Virus record (IMG/VR): IMGVR_UViG_3300048784_000056
Coordinates: 1 to 34,385 of that record
Source of the DNA: a virus
Reading direction: 5' to 3' (one strand)
DNA: 34,385 nt
Shown here: piece by piece, positions 12,842 to 20,954 of the stretch
How positions within the stretch are numbered: position 1 is the first letter of the stretch
How the letters are laid out: every line of letters begins with the position of its first letter
Position numbers and translations under genes: made by a program
The notes under the pieces: model-generated
What the model was told of the DNA's origin: nothing
Database searches by the model: none
What the model saw: the letters and a program-made list of their open reading frames with translations, nothing else

Positions 12842-13405
12842 ATGAACGAATTGGTTCCGATCGAAGACGGCAATCGGATGCTGGCGCCGCTGGCACAGAC
12901 GGCACGGTTCGGCGAGGCGATCACGCGCCACCACAAGCCGGCCTATGATGATTACGAAATTGCAAAAGATCATATTCATCAGGCACTTGGCGACATTACG
13001 GACATCGAAGTGTTCGGTCGTCAGGTTCTTGTTGCCGTTTTTTGCCGCCCGATTGTTAATGACAGGGGATTTTTTCAAACCGTAAAGGAAATCAAAGAGG
13101 ACTGGTGGCAGCACAAGGCCGTTTTGATCTTGAAGCTCGGCCCTGACGCGTTCAACGGCACGGAAGCTTACTTGAACGCCACGTTTGGCAGTGGTGTTCC
13201 GGCACCGAAGCCGAACGAATGGCTGTTCGCCAACGCGTCGGCCGGCCTGCAGGTCAATCTCATGGGCGACGGCGCGTCCCGGCCGCAGGGCAAGGATTAC
13301 GCGGGGCGCCCGATCGACCTGTTCGAGTGGGAAGGCTGGCCGTGCCGGATCATTGGCGATGACAACTTCCTTGGACGGCTTGTCAAGCCGCACAGCGTCG
13401 TCTGA
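12842..13405 (+). CDS. Possible GroES-like (co-chaperonin-fold) phage protein
   Basis: The 187-residue protein has a central pattern recalling phage GroES-like proteins: VFGRQVLVAVF early, then HKAVLILKLGPDAF, a glycine-rich insert, and LFEWEGWPCRIIGDDNFLGR near the end. In relatives this is a beta-barrel that may replace or bind host GroES during capsid folding. The usual mobile-loop motif is not clearly visible, so the call is tentative. The ATG at 12842 was chosen because MNELVPIEDGNRML is the first plausible start after the stop of the preceding gene (12836); its ribosome-binding site is poor. Its place upstream of the scaffold and capsid candidates would suit a folding helper. Confidence 0.5.
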   Translation: MNELVPIEDGNRMLAPLAQTARFGEAITRHHKPAYDDYEIAKDHIHQALGDITDIEVFGRQVLVAVFCRPIVNDRGFFQTVKEIKEDWWQHKAVLILKLGPDAFNGTEAYLNATFGSGVPAPKPNEWLFANASAGLQVNLMGDGASRPQGKDYAGRPIDLFEWEGWPCRIIGDDNFLGRLVKPHSVV

Positions 13406-13668
13406 TGTCCAAAAACGGCGTCATGGAACCCGAGTTTGCGACCGCCGCGTTCCAGCCACATCGTCGCGGCGAGCTGCTAGACCAGCTTTTCAGCGATCCC
13501 GCGCTGCTCACAAAAGCGATTGTCCGGCGGGATTATCTGGCACAGGCGCACGCCCGCGCGCAGGTCTTTGACCGCGACCATATCTCGAAGGTCGTGCATG
13601 ACATGCTTGATCGCATGGTGACGCAGGTCGCCAATGCAAAGGCCGAACAGCAGGTGAAAGTCGTATGA
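13405..13668 (+). CDS. Small phage protein of unknown function
   Basis: An 87-residue, largely helical protein with a charged end (VVHDMLDRMVTQVANAKAEQ). The start overlaps the previous stop (TGATG) and its own stop overlaps the next start (ATGA), so it sits in a tightly coupled series. No motif recognised. A minor capsid or assembly role is possible from position only. Confidence 0.6.
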   Translation: MSKNGVMEPEFATAAFQPHRRGELLDQLFSDPALLTKAIVRRDYLAQAHARAQVFDRDHISKVVHDMLDRMVTQVANAKAEQQVKVV

Positions 13669-14684
13669 GCGATACCGACGGAGTAGAAGAGGTCGTTGCG
13701 CGCCGGCCAATGCGCGAGCGGCCGCAGCGTGAGGTTCACCGTACGGAACGCCAGCCCGACGTTGTGATTGAATCCGGGGACGAAATCTCGCCCGAAGAAG
13801 CGTTGGCCGAATCGCGCCGGCTACTTGAGGCCAGCGACCGGCAGCGCCAGTCCAGCGAGCGTCAGGCTCGGGAAGCGGAGCGCCGCGCTGCCGAAGCTCA
13901 GGCGCAAGCACAGCAGGCGATTGCGAGCCGGGCAACCGATCGACAGACGGTAGTATCGTCCGCGATCGAGGCGGCTCGCAGCGAACAGGGAGCGGCGCAG
14001 GCGGCCTACGCTCAGGCGCGCACAGAGGGCGATATTCCTGCCGAGACTGCCGCGCTGGCGGCGATGACGGCTGCCGCGGCACGACTTGAGACGGCGACGC
14101 GCGAACTCGACTGGCTCAAAAGCCAGCCGGCACAGCAGCAGCAAAGTGCCGCGCCGGCACAAGCTAACCGCCCAAGTCCGGAAGCACAGCGCTGGATTGA
14201 CGATCATCCTGCCTACAAGAGCGACCGCACTTACCGCGCCGTGGCCAACGATGCACATGTCGAGGCGATTCAGGCCGGTTACGCCGCTGGATCGCAGAGC
14301 TATATTGACCATATCGAACGCGTCATGACAGAGACTTATGGCGACGGTCATGGGCAGATTGGAGAGCAACACGTGCCACCACCACACGCAGTGCGGCGCA
14401 GCGATGCCGCCCCTCCTTCACGGCGGACCAGCTTGAGCGGCGGCAATAATGGTTACAAGCCTGCCAATATCGCAGATGTTGGCACGATCCATTATCAGGA
14501 CCGGCCGGACGGCTCACGCAGCATTAAGATGACGACGGACCAGCGCACAATGTTCGAGGAATTCGCGAACATCTGCAAGATGGACCTTAACACCTATGTT
14601 AATGAGCAGATCCAGGCAGCGAAAGAGGTCGCAGCCGGTGGGCGTGGCGATGTGATCCGCGGTGAAGGGGCGAAATACGAATAA
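13665..14684 (+). CDS. Scaffolding protein candidate
   Basis: The 339-residue protein is acidic at the start and then forms a long Ala/Gln/Arg/Glu-rich coiled coil (residues ~40-165, including SRRLLEASDRQRQSSERQA). It ends in a more ordered segment (QRWIDDHPAYKSDRTYRAVA and MTTDQRTMFEEFANICKMDL). Coiled-coil proteins of this size between portal and major capsid genes usually scaffold the procapsid and leave or are cleaved before DNA fills the head. The coiled coil and synteny are what is seen; scaffold function is inferred. The ATG overlaps the previous stop, and TAATG links it to the next gene. Confidence 0.65.
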   Translation: MSDTDGVEEVVARRPMRERPQREVHRTERQPDVVIESGDEISPEEALAESRRLLEASDRQRQSSERQAREAERRAAEAQAQAQQAIASRATDRQTVVSSAIEAARSEQGAAQAAYAQARTEGDIPAETAALAAMTAAAARLETATRELDWLKSQPAQQQQSAAPAQANRPSPEAQRWIDDHPAYKSDRTYRAVANDAHVEAIQAGYAAGSQSYIDHIERVMTETYGDGHGQIGEQHVPPPHAVRRSDAAPPSRRTSLSGGNNGYKPANIADVGTIHYQDRPDGSRSIKMTTDQRTMFEEFANICKMDLNTYVNEQIQAAKEVAAGGRGDVIRGEGAKYE

Positions 14685-15307
14685 TGAGCGACGACCTAGA
14701 CGACAAGCGCGGGCGACTTCGGGCTGCCCAGTCGAACATCCGCGACCACGTGACGCGTGACGCGTTACCGCACGAGGCGACAGATCCTATCGGCGTCATG
14801 GCGCATCCCGGACCGGCGGAACGCAGAAACGAACCGACGCGGGAAGGCTACACACCCGACAACGACATCTTTGTCCGCCGCGGTCGTAATGAGCGCAATG
14901 CCGGCATGCTGGAAATTCCCAAGCATCGCCAGAAGCCCGGTTGGACGTATCAGTGGATTGCGACTCGGGTGCTGAATGAGCCGGTGGACCCGTCCAGGAT
15001 ACGTGATTTTACGTATAACGGCGGCTGGCGGCCTGTGCCGGCTAGCGAAATGCCCGAAATGGTCGACGAGGGCATACCTGCGTCGTCGCCGATCGAGGCT
15101 GAAGGCTGCCGCCTTTACATGCGGCCATTCTCGCTTACGCGGCAGGCGCAGATCGAAGACTTGCAGTGGGCTCAGGAACAGCAGCGGGACCGAACGCAAG
15201 CGGCGGCGGGCGGCAACAGTGCCATTCGTGGCGAAGATGGCATTCCGGTATCGAAAGGCATCCGCAAGGTTCCGGTTCAGTTTGACATTGAAAGCCTCGC
15301 CGGGTAG
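14684..15307 (+). CDS. Conserved phage protein upstream of capsid genes
   Basis: A 207-residue soluble protein with an acidic/basic N-terminus, then KPGWTYQWIATRVLNEPVD, FTYNGGWRPVPASEMPEM and YMRPFSLTRQAQIEDLQWAQ. I recall similar unnamed proteins in related phages just before the decoration and capsid genes, but no activity is known. The last ~40 residues are Gln/Ala-rich and basic. It ends 49 bases before a strong terminator, so it is the last gene of the packaging and scaffold transcript. A capsid-assembly role fits the position. Confidence 0.65.
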   Translation: MSDDLDDKRGRLRAAQSNIRDHVTRDALPHEATDPIGVMAHPGPAERRNEPTREGYTPDNDIFVRRGRNERNAGMLEIPKHRQKPGWTYQWIATRVLNEPVDPSRIRDFTYNGGWRPVPASEMPEMVDEGIPASSPIEAEGCRLYMRPFSLTRQAQIEDLQWAQEQQRDRTQAAAGGNSAIRGEDGIPVSKGIRKVPVQFDIESLAG

Positions 15308-15356
15308 AAGTGCGACTGGCTTGCATGATCCTCCTTGTGCTTCCTGACAGCCTTGG

Positions 15357-15395
15357 CGCCTAAGCGAGTTACCTCGCTTAGGCGTTCTTCTTTTC
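15357..15395 (+). terminator. Rho-independent terminator
   Basis: CGCCTAAGCGAG (15357-15368) and CTCGCTTAGGCG (15373-15384) form a perfect 12-bp stem with a TTAC loop, followed by TTCTTCTTTTC. The T-rich tail lies only on the + strand side, so it ends the upstream + transcript. The surrounding 227-bp gap (15308-15534) contains no gene. Confidence 0.85.
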
Positions 15396-15482
15396 AAGGC
15401 TATTGCATTTCCTATGTGACATGATTTAGGGTCCGCGCCGACCGCTCTCGCCGTGCCGGCCACTGGAGCAATACCAAGGCGT

Positions 15483-15513
15483 TTGACGATCTCGCGCTGA
15501 GTGTCGTTACAAC
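15483..15513 (+). promoter_or_regulatory. Candidate capsid-operon promoter
   Basis: TTGACG (15483-15488) is followed after 19 bases by TACAAC (15508-15513), ahead of the decoration-like gene at 15535. A promoter is expected here because a strong terminator lies just upstream. The -35 is good, but the spacing is long and the -10 is poor. Confidence 0.3.
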
Positions 15514-15534
15514 ACCACAAATGGAAAGCTCCGC

Positions 15535-16152
15535 ATGGCGACCAACGTCCTCGCGCCAACAGGGCTCGTGTTTAGCCGGATGAAGATTGGCGCGGCACCG
15601 TCCGCCCAGGTGCAGGCCTACAAGATCCGCAAGGGTTACAATTCCAGCGCGATCGGCATGAACGATCTGGTCAAGACCGGATCAGGGGCAAACCAAGGCT
15701 ACATCGTTCCTTCGGTGTTCAACGATACCTCGGGCATCGGCGTCTTTGCGGGCGTAGCGCCCTATTTCGACGCGACCTTCCAGTCCGTGCAGCATGGTTT
15801 GATCGGATCATGGCCGACGACCGCTAATCCGACCGCTGATGTGGATTGCTGGGTTATCGCTGATCCGTTCGCCGTGTTCCGCATTCAGGCGTCCGGCGGA
15901 CCGTGGAGCACCTCTTACCGCGGTCTGAACTGCAACTGGCTGACAGGCACCAATGCCGCGCCCAATCCCGTCGGTATTTCGACGCTGACGCTGGACCTGA
16001 CGACAACCGGAACCAGTAACACACTGCCGTTCCGCATCGAGGGCGTTGTCGGCGTTTCCGGCGGTCCGCAAGATCCTGCCAACACGAACCCGGTGTTAGA
16101 GGTCAGCCTCAATCCGGCCTGGATCGAATCGCTACAGGGGACGGGGATCTAG
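15535..16152 (+). CDS. Head decoration-like protein
   Basis: The 205-residue protein resembles phage decoration or stabilisation proteins in its pattern: VQAYKIRKGYNSSAIGMNDLVK, then a glycine-bounded VFAGVAPYFDATFQ and a WVIADPFAVFRIQ strand. It lies immediately before the major capsid gene, where such proteins are usual. It is rich in beta-prone residues and has no signal peptide. The ATG follows GGAAAG (15524-15529). It ends with TAG two bases before the capsid start. Function is inferred from pattern and neighbours, not from a catalytic motif. Confidence 0.65.
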   Translation: MATNVLAPTGLVFSRMKIGAAPSAQVQAYKIRKGYNSSAIGMNDLVKTGSGANQGYIVPSVFNDTSGIGVFAGVAPYFDATFQSVQHGLIGSWPTTANPTADVDCWVIADPFAVFRIQASGGPWSTSYRGLNCNWLTGTNAAPNPVGISTLTLDLTTTGTSNTLPFRIEGVVGVSGGPQDPANTNPVLEVSLNPAWIESLQGTGI

Positions 16153-16154
16153 CC

Positions 16155-17063
16155 ATGCCGGTAACAACCTCACAGATCCCGTCGCTGCTCGTTCCCGGCA
16201 TTCGCAAAGTCAAGGGTCTCTATCGCGAGATGGACACCCAGTGGAAGAAGATCTACGCGGTCGGCAATTCGAACATGGAATCCGAACGCACGGTCCATGT
16301 CCGCTATCTTGGCCTGCCGCAACTGAAGCTCGCCGGCACGCCGACGCAAATGGACAACCTGTCCGGCCAGCGTTTCACCTGGAGCCATTTGCACGTTGTC
16401 TTTTCCCTCGGTTACGCTTTCACCGAGGAGGCCCTCGACGACAATCTCTACAAATCCGCGTTCGATGCCGCGAATCTAGGCCTGGCGCGGTCTTTCCGCC
16501 AAATGAAGGAAATCAACGGCGCGGCGCCGCTCAATACCGGTAACGTGCTCAATGCCACAATTGGCGGCGATAATCTGCCGCTGTTCTCGACCTCGCATCC
16601 GGTCGACGGATACAGCGTTCCAAACACACCGTTCACGCCGATGGGCTTGAACGAAAATACTCTCGCCGGTGTGAACAACATGATCCGCCGGTTCCGCGAC
16701 GAAGCTGGACTGCTTGCGGGATTCCAGGGCAAGAAGCTCGTGGTTCCGGTCGAACAAAGGCACGCCGCGAAACGGTTGATGGAAACCGAACTGCGGCCTG
16801 GCACGACCAACAACGATGTGTGGTCTTTGAAAGAGAGTGACGACCTTCGCGACGGCTATGTCGTGATGGACTTCCTCACCTCGCCCTACGCTTGGTTCGT
16901 TCTGTCCGATGCCGGTGGCCTGATCTGTCTCGACCGCAAGCCGTTCCGCACCGAAATTCAGACCGACTGGGCGACCAATAACCTGATGGTTAAGGGCACC
17001 GAACGCTACTACATCGGCTGGGATGACTGGCGCTGCGGCGTGGGCGTCTACAGCACCAACTGA
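16155..17063 (+). CDS. Major capsid protein (HK97-like fold, Mu gpT-like candidate)
   Basis: The 302-residue protein has the length and texture of a major coat protein. Its segments include FTWSHLHVVFSLGYAFTEEALD (long E-loop/helix region), ARSFRQMKEINGAAPLNTG, DNLPLFSTSHPVDG and NTLAGVNNMIRRFRDEAG, and a closing TDWATNNLMVKGTERYYIGW like Mu gpT-type heads. There is no obvious prohead protease in the window and no N-terminal delta domain, which agrees with a separate scaffold. It lies between the decoration-like gene and a large structural protein. ATG at 16155 follows GGGGATC. Confidence 0.85.
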   Translation: MPVTTSQIPSLLVPGIRKVKGLYREMDTQWKKIYAVGNSNMESERTVHVRYLGLPQLKLAGTPTQMDNLSGQRFTWSHLHVVFSLGYAFTEEALDDNLYKSAFDAANLGLARSFRQMKEINGAAPLNTGNVLNATIGGDNLPLFSTSHPVDGYSVPNTPFTPMGLNENTLAGVNNMIRRFRDEAGLLAGFQGKKLVVPVEQRHAAKRLMETELRPGTTNNDVWSLKESDDLRDGYVVMDFLTSPYAWFVLSDAGGLICLDRKPFRTEIQTDWATNNLMVKGTERYYIGWDDWRCGVGVYSTN

Positions 17064-17077
17064 GCAGGAGACGCTGA

Positions 17078-18379
17078 ATGCCTGCTTCAATTATTGACGG
17101 GCCGCAATTCATCTACGGCAACATGGGTGCGCTGCAGGCGTCCGGGTGGGGCGCCGTGGTTGGCGACCCAAATGCCGAAGCCGGCCCGAGTGCCGATTTT
17201 ATGGGCCGTTCAATCCTTGACGTGCGTTTTTTCTTCCCCAAGGACCAAGTTCAGGGTTACGTCGGCAAAATTCCTGTTCATTACACGACGCCGTTTTTGC
17301 GCTCTGCATCCGCAATACCGGCGGCGACGACCGCAAGTAACATTGCTGCAGCGCAGGGTGTGACTTCTGGCACGCCGATGACGCTGGCGTCGGCGAACGC
17401 GACCGGGATCACGATCAATGTCCCTTACATTCCGTTTTCTCAGGGCGGTTTAAATCAACTTGCGACGGGCGCATCCGTGCAAAACTGCCCGGTCATGCTC
17501 GATTTCGGTTTTGAGTTTGGAACCGTCACCAGCGGCAGCACGACAGTTACGGTCGCAAACTCACAAGATTTCTTCGTTGGCATGCCGCTGGTCATCGCAG
17601 GCGCCGGCAATGCGGCCGGCACCGTGCCGTTGCTGACAACCGTGGCATCGATTGCCAGCACGACCACGATCACGATCAACAATACGCCGCTCGCTAGCGT
17701 CAACCCTGCAGCGATCGGCACAGGCAACGTCTGGGGCCCGTCTGAAACCTGGACAAACCTGAACAATCAGACGCCGACGGCGGCTTCTCCGTGGCTTGGC
17801 GTCGGCCCTTGCTTGCTCTTCGATCCGCGCCAATCACTGATGCGCGGCATCCAAATCGTCGGATCATCCGGCGCCACCGGCGGCACATTTACCGCCAAGT
17901 ATCTTGATATTTACAACAACACGGCGACGGAAACGATCACCGTCGGGGCAGGCGCTTCGACCGGCTATGGCAAGAAAACATGCAAAGGCCTTTTGTCAGT
18001 AACGCCAAATTTCACTGATTCCTCGCATAACTACACCGTCGGCACATCGGACGTGTTCGGGTTCGCTTACCGGGTTGGCATTTGGGAAGATGTCGACGTG
18101 AATTGGGCTGGCTTGTCGATGACATCTTCGACCGGTTTTACGGGTGCGACCGCGACGAACAGCACTTCATCGGCGACGACCGGGGACGTGCGTGGCACTG
18201 TTCAAACGAGTGGCACCGGCGGCGGAAGTGGCATCGGTGCGACAGCCAGTAATGGCACCGTGGTTTCCCTGGCAATGTCAGGCAACCGGTTGATGATGCA
18301 GCAAAACATTATCGGTCCTGTCGCCACTCAAGCCTATCCGTCGAATTTCATCTCACTCTACGGAGTTGCACAGTTCTGA
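17078..18379 (+). CDS. Large beta-rich structural protein after the coat protein
   Basis: The 433-residue protein begins MPASIIDGPQFIYGNMGAL and is rich in Ser, Thr, Ala and Gly, with many short beta strands (TVTSGSTTVTVANSQDF is typical of phage Ig-like or decoration modules). It has no signal peptide, unlike the next gene. The start has GCAGGAG (17064-17070) seven bases upstream. From its place directly after the major capsid gene it may be a second shell protein, a vertex or surface protein, or a tail tube component. I do not recognise the family beyond this. Confidence 0.65.
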   Translation: MPASIIDGPQFIYGNMGALQASGWGAVVGDPNAEAGPSADFMGRSILDVRFFFPKDQVQGYVGKIPVHYTTPFLRSASAIPAATTASNIAAAQGVTSGTPMTLASANATGITINVPYIPFSQGGLNQLATGASVQNCPVMLDFGFEFGTVTSGSTTVTVANSQDFFVGMPLVIAGAGNAAGTVPLLTTVASIASTTTITINNTPLASVNPAAIGTGNVWGPSETWTNLNNQTPTAASPWLGVGPCLLFDPRQSLMRGIQIVGSSGATGGTFTAKYLDIYNNTATETITVGAGASTGYGKKTCKGLLSVTPNFTDSSHNYTVGTSDVFGFAYRVGIWEDVDVNWAGLSMTSSTGFTGATATNSTSSATTGDVRGTVQTSGTGGGSGIGATASNGTVVSLAMSGNRLMMQQNIIGPVATQAYPSNFISLYGVAQF

Positions 18380-19818
18380 TGAAGAAGCTCCTTTTCGCCC
18401 TTCTGGGCCTGTGCTTGCTCGCGCCGGCCGCGCGGGCGCAGATGGTGAACGCGCAAACTGGCTCGACCTACACGTTTGCAAATACCGACTGCGATCCGCA
18501 GGGCCGCAAGGTCGTGACCTTCAACAATCAGTCCGGGACGGCTGTCACGCTGGCGCAGGCCGGCAACGGCTCGTTTCAGGGCGGCTGCATCATCCAGGCG
18601 CTCAACGTCGGCCTAGCCGGCGCCGTTACGATCACGCCGACGACCTCGACGATCAACAATCAGGCGGCTCTCATCATCCCGCCAGGCGGTTCGGCGTGGA
18701 TCACGGAAGACGCGACGGCGGCCGCTACCGGCAACTACTGGGCGCTTCTTGGCGCAGGCGGCGGCGGCGTTGCGAACAACACGCCGCGCAACTTGCTTGA
18801 CAACGGCGCAATGAACATCGTTCAGCGGGCGGTCGGCACCGCGACGACGGCATGCGGTGGCACCTCGGGCACGACCGCTTTGACTTACACGGCTGACCGA
18901 TGGGCTTGCCTTGCGAACGTCGGTTCGCAGGCGGGTGACTTCAAAGTGGCGACATCGTCGCCCACGCCGCCGACCGGCTTTGCCAAGGAACTTGTCGTCT
19001 GGCGCGCATCGGGCGCTCTGACGCAGCCGGTTTGCACGATCCAGGAAGTCCCGACGCTGGACTCGACGTCGCTGCAGGGCCAGACCGCAACGCTCAGCTT
19101 CTACGCGCAGGCGCTGGCTGGCTTGTCCGCCGACAACGGCAACGTCATCAACGCCTACATCATGACCGGCACAGGCACCGATCAGGGCCTTGCCACGCTG
19201 ACGGCGTCGCCAGCGATCACGCCAGCTTGGACCGGCATCGCGGCCACCATTACAAAGTCCTACACGCTGAGCGCTTCGACGTGGTCTCGCTACAGCCTGA
19301 CCGGCACAATCCCCACGGCTGGCACCGAAATTGCCGTGGCCATCTGTTTCACGCCGACGGCGACAGGTGCGGGGTCGACCGACGGGTTTGCCGTGACGGG
19401 CGTTCAGCTTGAAGCCGGTTCGCAGCCGTCCGCTTTCGAGTATCGTTCGCAGACCGCGGAGTTGACGAAGGATCAGGCCTATTTCTGGCAGATCACCGAC
19501 CCGGCCGCGACGGTCACAATTCCGTCGACATGTAACGTCACGACGGCCAACACGACCGTTAAATGCGCCGTCACGTTGCCGGTCAGCATGCGCGCTGTGC
19601 CGACAGCTTCAGTGCTTACAGCAACCAGCTTCGGCATTTGGCTTACAGCCGGCACAGCAGGCACGTGCACAACGCTTGCAGCGGCATCGTCGGCGAGCAC
19701 GGTCAACGCAATTGGGCTTACCTGCACCACAGGCGGCACGATCGCGTTGGGCACGGGCACCGGCCTGATCGGCGCCGCGGTATCGAACGCCACGCTTTCG
19801 GCGAGCGCGGACTTCTGA
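18379..19818 (+). CDS. Tail-fibre-like protein with signal peptide and jelly-roll domain
   Basis: The 479-residue protein starts with a classic Sec signal peptide (MKKLLFALLGLCLLAPAARA-Q). Residues ~22-135 are the domain shared with the tailspike at 2960-4834 (NTDCDPQGRKVV, TTSTINNQAAL, GNYWA). Then NLLDNGAMNIVQRAVG and YTADRW open a carbohydrate-binding jelly-roll typical of phage fibres, closing with VQLEAGSQPSAFEYRSQTAE and AYFW. The C-terminal ~95 residues form a Thr/Ala-rich beta domain. The ATG overlaps the previous stop (TGATG). The fibre role is well supported. Why a virion protein should carry an export signal is not clear. Confidence 0.8.
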   Translation: MKKLLFALLGLCLLAPAARAQMVNAQTGSTYTFANTDCDPQGRKVVTFNNQSGTAVTLAQAGNGSFQGGCIIQALNVGLAGAVTITPTTSTINNQAALIIPPGGSAWITEDATAAATGNYWALLGAGGGGVANNTPRNLLDNGAMNIVQRAVGTATTACGGTSGTTALTYTADRWACLANVGSQAGDFKVATSSPTPPTGFAKELVVWRASGALTQPVCTIQEVPTLDSTSLQGQTATLSFYAQALAGLSADNGNVINAYIMTGTGTDQGLATLTASPAITPAWTGIAATITKSYTLSASTWSRYSLTGTIPTAGTEIAVAICFTPTATGAGSTDGFAVTGVQLEAGSQPSAFEYRSQTAELTKDQAYFWQITDPAATVTIPSTCNVTTANTTVKCAVTLPVSMRAVPTASVLTATSFGIWLTAGTAGTCTTLAAASSASTVNAIGLTCTTGGTIALGTGTGLIGAAVSNATLSASADF

Positions 19819-19825
19819 GCGTGGC

Positions 19826-20515
19826 ATGTCCAACCCCACCGTCCTAAGCTTGCAGCTTGCCACGGCGATCTCGAACGGGATCGCTTTGGCGCAGCAGCCT
19901 TCGGGCGCGGGTGCTCTCACCCTCAATGGTTCGCTGGTATCCGGCGGCGTGGCGACCATGGATGTCGGCCGGCGCGTGTCGATTGCCTCGACCGGTTCCG
20001 ACTCTGCTGTCGTGTTCACGCTTGCGGGCACCGACAACTTCGGCAACAAGATCGGCGAAACGATTACCGGTGTGACCTCGGGAACGCCCGTGCAGTCCCT
20101 TGGCAACTACAAGACGGTCACGAGTGTCTCTACGAGTGCGGCGACGGCCGGCAACATCACGGTCGGCACGAACACGACCGGATCCACGCAGTGGACGTCG
20201 CTTGACTTCCTCAAGCGACATGTGCCGTTTTGCGTCGGCGGCGGCATCACTGGGCCGTCGGGCACGACTTACACCCTCGAGCAATGCTATTCGGACCCGA
20301 ACGGCGTTGCAGGCGACAGCCTCGTTGGCGCACAGCAATCAAGCATGTCGGCCGGTGGCCTTGTGCCACCGCACGTCTATACCTATGCAGGCATTGCGGC
20401 AGCTACAGGTGACAGCCAATTCGGCTATACGACGCCGGTCTTTGCGATACGGCTCACGATCAATTCCGGCACCGGGCTTGTGACGTTGGAAGCGATCCAG
20501 TCGGGCAACGAGTAG
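19826..20515 (+). CDS. Phage structural protein, beta-rich
   Basis: The 229-residue protein contains ALTLNGSLVSGGVATMDVGR and VVFTLAGTDNFGNKIGETITG, then TAGNITVGT, a pattern I recognise from unnamed virion proteins of many phages. It has no signal peptide or Cys pair that could be a zinc site. ATG at 19826 follows the fibre stop by seven bases with a weak GAGCGTGG. Likely a tail or capsid surface component; exact place in the virion unknown. Confidence 0.65.
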   Translation: MSNPTVLSLQLATAISNGIALAQQPSGAGALTLNGSLVSGGVATMDVGRRVSIASTGSDSAVVFTLAGTDNFGNKIGETITGVTSGTPVQSLGNYKTVTSVSTSAATAGNITVGTNTTGSTQWTSLDFLKRHVPFCVGGGITGPSGTTYTLEQCYSDPNGVAGDSLVGAQQSSMSAGGLVPPHVYTYAGIAAATGDSQFGYTTPVFAIRLTINSGTGLVTLEAIQSGNE

Positions 20516-20525
20516 GAGAGGCTAA

Positions 20526-20954
20526 ATGTCAAAACAAGACAAGCGCGACCGGGATATGTCTGAAGAAACCAAAGAGGAGGAGCGGGAAGCCGAAAACGAC
20601 GGCGACCGCGACACACCGGAACCGGCAGGCGAGCGCAAGCGCGGCGGTGGCATGCACAGCAAGCATCACGAAAAGCGCAAGCGCGGCGGTGGCCTTGATG
20701 CGGCGAAAGAGCACAAGGTCAACTTGGCTCACCACCATGCCCGTAAGCGCGGCGGCCATGTGCCGGGCCATATGGCGAAAGAGCGTCCCGATCGACGCGC
20801 GCGGGGCGGCGGAATGTCTGACACAAATCCCTACACATCTGCCGGGAAAGTGTCGGTTCCGGATTATGAGCACGCTTACAAGGATTCCAATGCGCCCGTT
20901 CCCAAGGGGGAAGGTGCAGACAAGATGCCATACGGCAAACGTCGCCCGGGGTAG
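20526..20954 (+). CDS. RGG-repeat protein, possible frameshift partner of the next domain
   Basis: The 142-residue protein is acidic for ~35 residues, then has four RGG units: ERKRGGGMHSKHH, KRKRGGGLDAAKEH, ARKRGGHVPGHM and DRRARGGGMSDTN. It ends in VPDYEHAYKDSNAP...PYGKRRPG. The DRRARGG section matches the protein at 11446-12147. ATG at 20526 follows AGGAGAGG. The stop TAG (20952-20954) directly follows C CCG GGG, and the -1 frame beyond it encodes a conserved phage domain, so the full product is probably made by frameshifting or the gene was broken by a one-base change. A DNA-binding or virion-linker role is possible. Confidence 0.65.
   Translation: MSKQDKRDRDMSEETKEEEREAENDGDRDTPEPAGERKRGGGMHSKHHEKRKRGGGLDAAKEHKVNLAHHHARKRGGHVPGHMAKERPDRRARGGGMSDTNPYTSAGKVSVPDYEHAYKDSNAPVPKGEGADKMPYGKRRPG
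20633..20693 (+). repeat. 19-bp direct repeat encoding RGG units
   Basis: GCGCAAGCGCGGCGGTGGC occurs at 20633-20651 and again at 20675-20693, 42 bp apart (14 codons). It encodes the paired RKRGGG motifs. Confidence 0.85.
20945..20951 (+). other. Possible -1 slippery site at a stop codon
   Basis: The heptamer C CCG GGG is followed at once by TAG (20952-20954). After a -1 slip the A-site GGG pairs perfectly again and the P-site changes CCG to CCC. The new frame stays open to 21160 and encodes a conserved domain. No downstream pseudoknot was checked. Confidence 0.35.

Noticed and set aside
15135-15326. Minus-strand 63-codon ORF with AAGGAGG before its ATG
   Set aside because: The spacing is too short (3 bases), and the product is a Pro/Arg/Cys-rich shadow of the gene at 14684-15307.
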